This document shows, piece by piece, positions 60,264-64,000 of a stretch of 64,000 nt of DNA. Each line of letters begins with the position of its first letter. Within the stretch, counting starts at the first letter, position 1. Position numbers and translations under genes: made by a program. The stretch is from Acinetobacter geminorum (GTDB taxonomy: Bacteria > Pseudomonadota > Gammaproteobacteria > Pseudomonadales > Moraxellaceae), in assembly GCF_013009345.1 (NCBI RefSeq), contig NZ_JABELE010000016.1, forward strand, positions 1 through 64,000, in the 5' to 3' direction. Below the pieces are notes generated by a model. The model saw nothing but the letters and a program-made list of their open reading frames with translations. It was not told the origin of the DNA and did not search any database.

Positions 60264-60294
60264 AAAAAAAGCGGGTAAATAAACCCGCTTTTTT
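60264..60294. terminator. Terminator between the lyase gene and the TorF gene
   Basis: AAAAAAAGCGGGT pairs with ACCCGCTTTTTT around AAATAA, and T tracts flank both strands. It serves both converging genes. Confidence 0.92.
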
Positions 60295-60305
60295 ACAATT
60301 CAAAC

Positions 60306-61118
60306 TTAGAATGTTTTAGTTAAACTAAACACTAAGCCTGTGTCATAAGGTTTCTTACCAGCATCAGTCATACCAGAAGTACTAATGTCTGTACCAACAA
60401 CATCTAGCTCAGCGACAATACCCAAGATGTTATAATTCACACCAACTTTATAATCGATATAGCTATCATCTTCACCTGGTCCACCTGCAACTACAAGTAA
60501 AGAGTCTTTATTTTTTAGCTTGTTATAACCAACTGAAGCAATTCCTGTAAATCCTGTGTCAGCTATTGGTGCTGAATAACCTACGTTAAAATACCAGAAC
60601 TCATCAGAGTGGCCCCAATAATCATCTGAATAGCTTACGCCCACACTAAGTGCATCACCTTTAAATAAAGAATCAGCAAACGTTAATTTTCCATAAAACT
60701 CGGTAAAGTCAAAACCTGTATCACCATTGTATGGGTTAGTAAATTTTGAGTCAGAACCAATATAGCCATAATGAATTACACCCACATCATAAGTTGGTGC
60801 AAGCGTATCAGACAATTTTAATGTATTTGTATAACCTAAAGAGATATCGGTTTCAGTTGAAACCCCTGGCGTATTAAAGTCAACGCTTGACCCCCAAAGC
60901 GCAACATAGGCACCTGACTTATGAGAAAAAGTAAAACCACCTTGAATGGCTGGGTTATTTGACGATTGTGTAACACCGCGGAAACGGTAGTCTGTAGTTG
61001 CCGCTACACTACCTGTTGCCGTGATTCCATAAAAAGATGGAGCATCTTCAGCCATAGCCATAGTTGACCCTGCTGCAAAGATACCAAGAGTTACTGCCTT
61101 AAGTGCAAATTTCATCAT
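60306..61118 (-). CDS. TorF-family putative porin
   Basis: A signal peptide of about 23 residues (ending AMAED) is followed by an outer-membrane beta-barrel with a TTDYRFRGVTQSSNNPAIQGG start and a final strand LVFSLTKTF ending in Phe. The 270-residue length and GSVAATTDYRFRG match the TorF/Gcw_chp family of putative porins. The ATG at 61118 has GGGAG 6 nt upstream, and a GTG five codons before is less likely. The cargo is unknown. It is transcribed alone, with a long AT-rich upstream region. Confidence 0.88.
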   Translation of the reverse strand: MMKFALKAVTLGIFAAGSTMAMAEDAPSFYGITATGSVAATTDYRFRGVTQSSNNPAIQGGFTFSHKSGAYVALWGSSVDFNTPGVSTETDISLGYTNTLKLSDTLAPTYDVGVIHYGYIGSDSKFTNPYNGDTGFDFTEFYGKLTFADSLFKGDALSVGVSYSDDYWGHSDEFWYFNVGYSAPIADTGFTGIASVGYNKLKNKDSLLVVAGGPGEDDSYIDYKVGVNYNILGIVAELDVVGTDISTSGMTDAGKKPYDTGLVFSLTKTF

Positions 61119-61689
61119 TTTGATCTCCCCCACAATGAACGCACGATTTATACGAATTAAACAAATTGTGTTACTTGAGCTTTAGCAATTGCTGTGCCAA
61201 GTACAAATTTGTCATAAGTGCTCTTCATTAATTTCCGAGATCAAAACCACTTTATTATGAAATCCTTGTTTATTTTTCATAAAAATATATCTATAAAAAA
61301 CATGATGATAAAATATATTTTTTATAAAATAAAAAATACCAGTCATACAAAAAACACCTTATCGGAAATTACTAAACGAGGTAAGGAGTATTCATTTGTT
61401 GCACATAAATTTTCTATTTAATCTTAGAGTCGAGATATAAAAAGTATGTAAATTTATTGAAGGCAATGCTTGTAATGGTCTCTGAATGAGCATTTTTACT
61501 AACTCAATTACTTTATTTATTTTTGAGTTCAAGCCAATGAGCTATTTTGGGTCTTTTTTAAGCAGGAATATGAATAAAAAGAAGAGTGCACAAAATTCAA
61601 GCAACATCTTGCACTAAGTTTGATCAGCGCAGACATATACTGTTGACCTATTATTCGTGATCTATTTTTGTACATCATACTTTTAAAAC

Positions 61690-61708
61690 AATGTTATATA
61701 GTAACATT
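61690..61708 (+). repeat. 19-bp palindrome in the porin intergenic region
   Basis: AATGTTA (61690-61696) and TAACATT (61702-61708) are perfect 7-bp arms around TATAG. It lies about 380 bp before the OprD gene and about 570 bp before the TorF gene. It could be a regulator-binding site; no regulator gene adjoins. Confidence 0.45.
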
Positions 61709-62021
61709 TTAGATAGATTTTAAAATAAAGAGGTGAAAAAAGTAACGTGAGATAAGATTAAAAAGTAAACATATCCAACAAAAAAGAGTAAAAAATGAAC
61801 ACAAGAATCAACTATTTTTTGAAGTTTAAATATAAAATAAATGGTAAAAATCAACTAAAAAATAAATTACTTTTTTTATTTTAAACAATAGATTAAGTAT
61901 AAAAGACTATTATTAAATTCATTAAACAACCAGTAGCACATTAATCAATTTCTGCATAGCATATATAAAATAAAATCAACAAAAATATATCTTTTTTATA
62001 GATTACTTATACAATTGATGG

Positions 62022-62059
62022 AAATCCTAGGCCCTGAATAATAACAAGGCACAGGATTT
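62022..62059 (+). promoter_or_regulatory. Leader hairpin of the OprD-type porin
   Basis: AAATCCT (62022-62028) pairs with AGGATTT (62053-62059), and GCC with GGC pair inside. The 3' arm ends 25 nt before the start codon, just upstream of the GAGG ribosome site (62071-62074). It is a candidate translational control element or mRNA stabiliser. Confidence 0.4.
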
Positions 62060-62084
62060 ATCGTTTTTATGAGGTTCTTTAAAT

Positions 62085-63359
62085 ATGCTAAAAGCACAAA
62101 AACTTACATTAGCAGTTCTCATTTCTGCGGCAATAATTTCCTCGGCTCAGGCAAGCGAGCAAAGTGAGGCAAAAGGATTTGTTGAAGATGCGAACGGTTC
62201 TATTCTCTTCCGTACCGGTTATATCAGTCGTGATAAAAAAGATGGAAGGGCTGACAATAGCTCATTTGCTCAAACGGCAATTGTAAATATCGACTCTGGC
62301 TTTACTCCTGGTATTGTTGGTTTCGGTGTTGGCGTTGTTGGTGACGGCTCATTTAAAATCGGCGAAAATAAAAACGCTGGTAATAACATGATTCCACAAC
62401 ATAACGATGGTTCAGCTTACGATCATTGGGCGCGTGGTGGTGCTAACGTAAAAGCACGTTTCTCAAATACAACTGTACGTTATGGTACTCAAGTGCTTGA
62501 TTTGCCTGTGCTTGCAAGCAACACGGCTCGTTTAGTACCTGAATATTTCACTGGTACTTTGTTAACTAGCCATGAAATTAAAGACTTAGAAGTGGTTGCT
62601 GGTAAATTTACTAAAAACCAATATTCTGACCAAATTGCTACTGACCAAAATGGTTTAGATCGTGCCGTGGTTTGGGGTGCAAAATATAAGTTTGACGATC
62701 AAATCAGTGGTTCTTACTACGGTGTTGATGTAAAAGACAAACTTGATCGTCATTATGTCAATGTGAACTACAAGCAACCGCTTGCTAATGACAGCTCACT
62801 TACTTATGACTTCAGTGGTTATCATACTAAATTTGATAAAGATGCTAATCTTTCGTACGCGACTGGCCCAGCTGGTGAAGACAAAACCAACAATATTTGG
62901 GCAATTTCAGGTACTTATGCGACTGGCCCACATAGTGTGATGCTGGCGTACCAACAAAACAGCGGTAACATTGGTTATAACTATGGTCTAAACCAAGACG
63001 GCGGTCAAAGTGTTTACTTGCCAAACTCTTATTTGTCTGACTTCATTGGTAATGATGAAAAATCTGCACAAATCCAATATAACCTCGACTTTGGCAAGTT
63101 AGGTGTATTACCTGGTCTAAACTGGACTACAGCTTATGTGTATGGCTGGGATATCAAAACATCTAACGGTGCAGACGACTCAAACGAAAGCGAATTCTTC
63201 AACCAAGTAAAATATACAGTTCAAAGTGGTTTTGCTAAAGGTTCAAGCTTACGCTTACGTAATTCAATTCACCGTGCAGACAGCGCTTATACTACAGACT
63301 ATATGCCAGATACTAATGAATGGCGTATCTTCCTTGATATTCCTGTGAAATTATTCTAA
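62085..63359 (+). CDS. oprD: OprD/Occ-family outer-membrane porin
   Basis: OprD-type proteins are 18-strand porins for basic amino acids, carboxylates and carbapenems. The 424-residue protein has a signal peptide of about 24 residues (ending SAQAS), the family start GFVEDANGSILFRTGYISRDK, ARGGANVKARFSNTTVRYGTQ, and a final strand ending DIPVKLF. Location next to ppa and sequence fit my memory of A. baumannii OccAB1 (A1S_0201). The ATG has GAGG at 10-nt spacing. Its long upstream region and leader hairpin suggest regulated expression. Confidence 0.9.
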   Translation: MLKAQKLTLAVLISAAIISSAQASEQSEAKGFVEDANGSILFRTGYISRDKKDGRADNSSFAQTAIVNIDSGFTPGIVGFGVGVVGDGSFKIGENKNAGNNMIPQHNDGSAYDHWARGGANVKARFSNTTVRYGTQVLDLPVLASNTARLVPEYFTGTLLTSHEIKDLEVVAGKFTKNQYSDQIATDQNGLDRAVVWGAKYKFDDQISGSYYGVDVKDKLDRHYVNVNYKQPLANDSSLTYDFSGYHTKFDKDANLSYATGPAGEDKTNNIWAISGTYATGPHSVMLAYQQNSGNIGYNYGLNQDGGQSVYLPNSYLSDFIGNDEKSAQIQYNLDFGKLGVLPGLNWTTAYVYGWDIKTSNGADDSNESEFFNQVKYTVQSGFAKGSSLRLRNSIHRADSAYTTDYMPDTNEWRIFLDIPVKLF

Positions 63360-63379
63360 TTCACAAATCTATCAAGCAT

Positions 63380-63417
63380 AAAAAAACCTACGTCTGGCAA
63401 CAGATGTAGGTTTTTTA
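63380..63417. terminator. Bidirectional terminator between the OprD gene and ppa
   Basis: AAAAAAACCTACgTCTG pairs with CAGAtGTAGGTTTTTT around GCAA, with T tracts on both strands. The ppa and oprD genes converge on it. Confidence 0.93.
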
Positions 63418-63465
63418 TTAAGCTCAGAATATCAATTCAGACATTCTGAGCTTATCAATTAAAGC

Positions 63466-63990
63466 TTATTTAGCAGCTTCAATTGCTTTTAATACTTCTG
63501 CTTTAGCAACATCAGCACCTTCCCAACCACTGATTTTTACCCACTTACCTGGTTCTAAATCTTTATAGTGACTGAAGAAATGCTCAACTTGGCTAATCAA
63601 TAACGGAGGAAGATCTGTATATTCCTTCACGTCTTTGTAAAGTGGAGATAATTTTTCGTGTGGAACAGCGATTAATTTCGCATCAATACCACCGTCATCT
63701 TCCATGTTTAATTTGCCCACTGGACGGCAACGAATGACTGAACCAGCAGCAACAGGATGTGGAGTTACAACAAGTACGTCTAATGGGTCGCCATCTTCAG
63801 ACAAAGTATTTGGAACATAGCCATAGTTCGCTGGATAGAACATTGCTGTACCCATGAAACGGTCTACAAACAATGCATCAGAATCTTTATCGATTTCATA
63901 TTTAATTGGTGCTGCATTTGCAGGAATTTCAATGATGACATAGATGTCATTTGGCGCATCTTTACCTGCTGGGATATTGCTGTAACTCAT
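63466..63990 (-). CDS. ppa: Inorganic pyrophosphatase, family I
   Basis: Ppa hydrolyses pyrophosphate and so drives biosynthetic reactions. The 174-residue length is typical of bacterial hexameric enzymes. The metal-binding signature DGDPLDVLV is present, with the early IEIPANAAPIKYEIDKDS and NYGYVPNT. It starts ten bases from the window's right edge. The first bases upstream cannot be assessed. Confidence 0.97.
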   Translation of the reverse strand: MSYSNIPAGKDAPNDIYVIIEIPANAAPIKYEIDKDSDALFVDRFMGTAMFYPANYGYVPNTLSEDGDPLDVLVVTPHPVAAGSVIRCRPVGKLNMEDDGGIDAKLIAVPHEKLSPLYKDVKEYTDLPPLLISQVEHFFSHYKDLEPGKWVKISGWEGADVAKAEVLKAIEAAK

Positions 63991-64000
63991 ATCAATACTC

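Larger units (their letters stand above)
61134..62084. other. 950-bp AT-rich intergenic region between two porin genes
   Basis: No credible gene is visible. The longest reading frames (for example a 67-residue one at 61218) lack ribosome sites and family features, and the sequence is rich in A/T homopolymer runs. It holds promoters for two divergent porin genes. It also contains a 19-bp palindrome at 61690-61708 and a leader hairpin at 62022-62059. Its A/T richness makes it a likely H-NS target. Confidence 0.6.

Noticed and set aside
61218..61421. 67-residue ORF in the AT-rich porin gap
   Set aside because: No ribosome site, composition of AT-rich random sequence (Ile, Lys, Phe), and no family features.
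61570..61617. 15-codon ORF starting MNKKKSAQ
   Set aside because: Too short, with the AGGA site only 3 nt from the ATG.
61795..61884. 29-codon ORF (MNTRINYFLK...) in the same gap
   Set aside because: Very AT-rich, a poor ribosome site and no recognisable features; likely chance.

Overview
The window is a stretch of a gammaproteobacterial chromosome, almost certainly from Acinetobacter, most likely the A. baumannii/calcoaceticus complex. The reasons are the low GC content, the many short A/T-flanked terminator hairpins, trpE standing apart from other trp genes, the gspN-gspC-gspD order, and an argH / fimS-algR / hemC-hemD-hemX-hemY cluster shared with Pseudomonas. A GacA-type regulator sits next to pilS-pilR, and an orphan adenine methyltransferase lies inside the riboflavin genes. 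An uninterrupted comM and an OprD-type porin next to ppa complete the picture. The species call is inference from gene order and remembered family sequences; no search was run. Nearly all of it is conserved core genome. I saw no insertion sequence, prophage, integron, CRISPR array or resistance island.

Layout. 1-2.5 kb (minus): tRNA-Thr(TGT), trpE behind a possible leader peptide, and gph. 2.5-7.1 kb (minus): type II secretion genes gspN-gspC-gspD followed by a tail-anchored FHA protein. 7.1-14.2 kb (minus): an H-NS family gene, a hotdog thioesterase, the haem genes hemY-hemX-hemD-hemC, and the AlgR/FimS two-component pair, with argH and yggX diverging on the plus strand. 15.9-21.1 kb: phoU, a TolC-like channel, an EamA exporter with its TetR regulator, and an unrecognised lipoprotein. 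21.1-26.4 kb (plus): TPP riboswitch, thiC, nudF, cpdA, dksA, gluQ. 26.4-31.6 kb (minus): ftsW, murD, then a Fur-controlled feoA-feoB operon with a small Cys-rich third gene.

31.7-36.4 kb (plus): xerD, a lipoprotein DsbC, hom, thrC. 36.4-42.5 kb: pbpG, then gacA-pilS-pilR, convergent with a carboxy-terminal protease gene. 42.5-48.4 kb: gpmI, lptG-lptF, and divergent pepA-holC. 48.4-49.4 kb: a coiled-coil protein and a 72-residue protein of unknown function behind what looks like a four-half-site Pho box. 49.4-53 kb (minus): nrdR-ribD-methyltransferase-ribE. 53-57 kb: glnK-amtB, ubiK, and comM. 57-60.3 kb: a MocR regulator divergent from a class II aldolase and a DapA-like lyase. 60.3-64 kb: a TorF porin, a long AT-rich intergenic region, an OprD-type porin, and ppa.

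The most interesting non-coding signals are the tandem Pho box at 49.08 kb, a possible structured small RNA at about 16.0 kb, the trpE leader at 1.7 kb, a 9-bp alternative pairing downstream of the TPP riboswitch, inverted repeats in the MocR/aldolase promoter, and a 19-bp palindrome in the 950-bp gap before the OprD gene.
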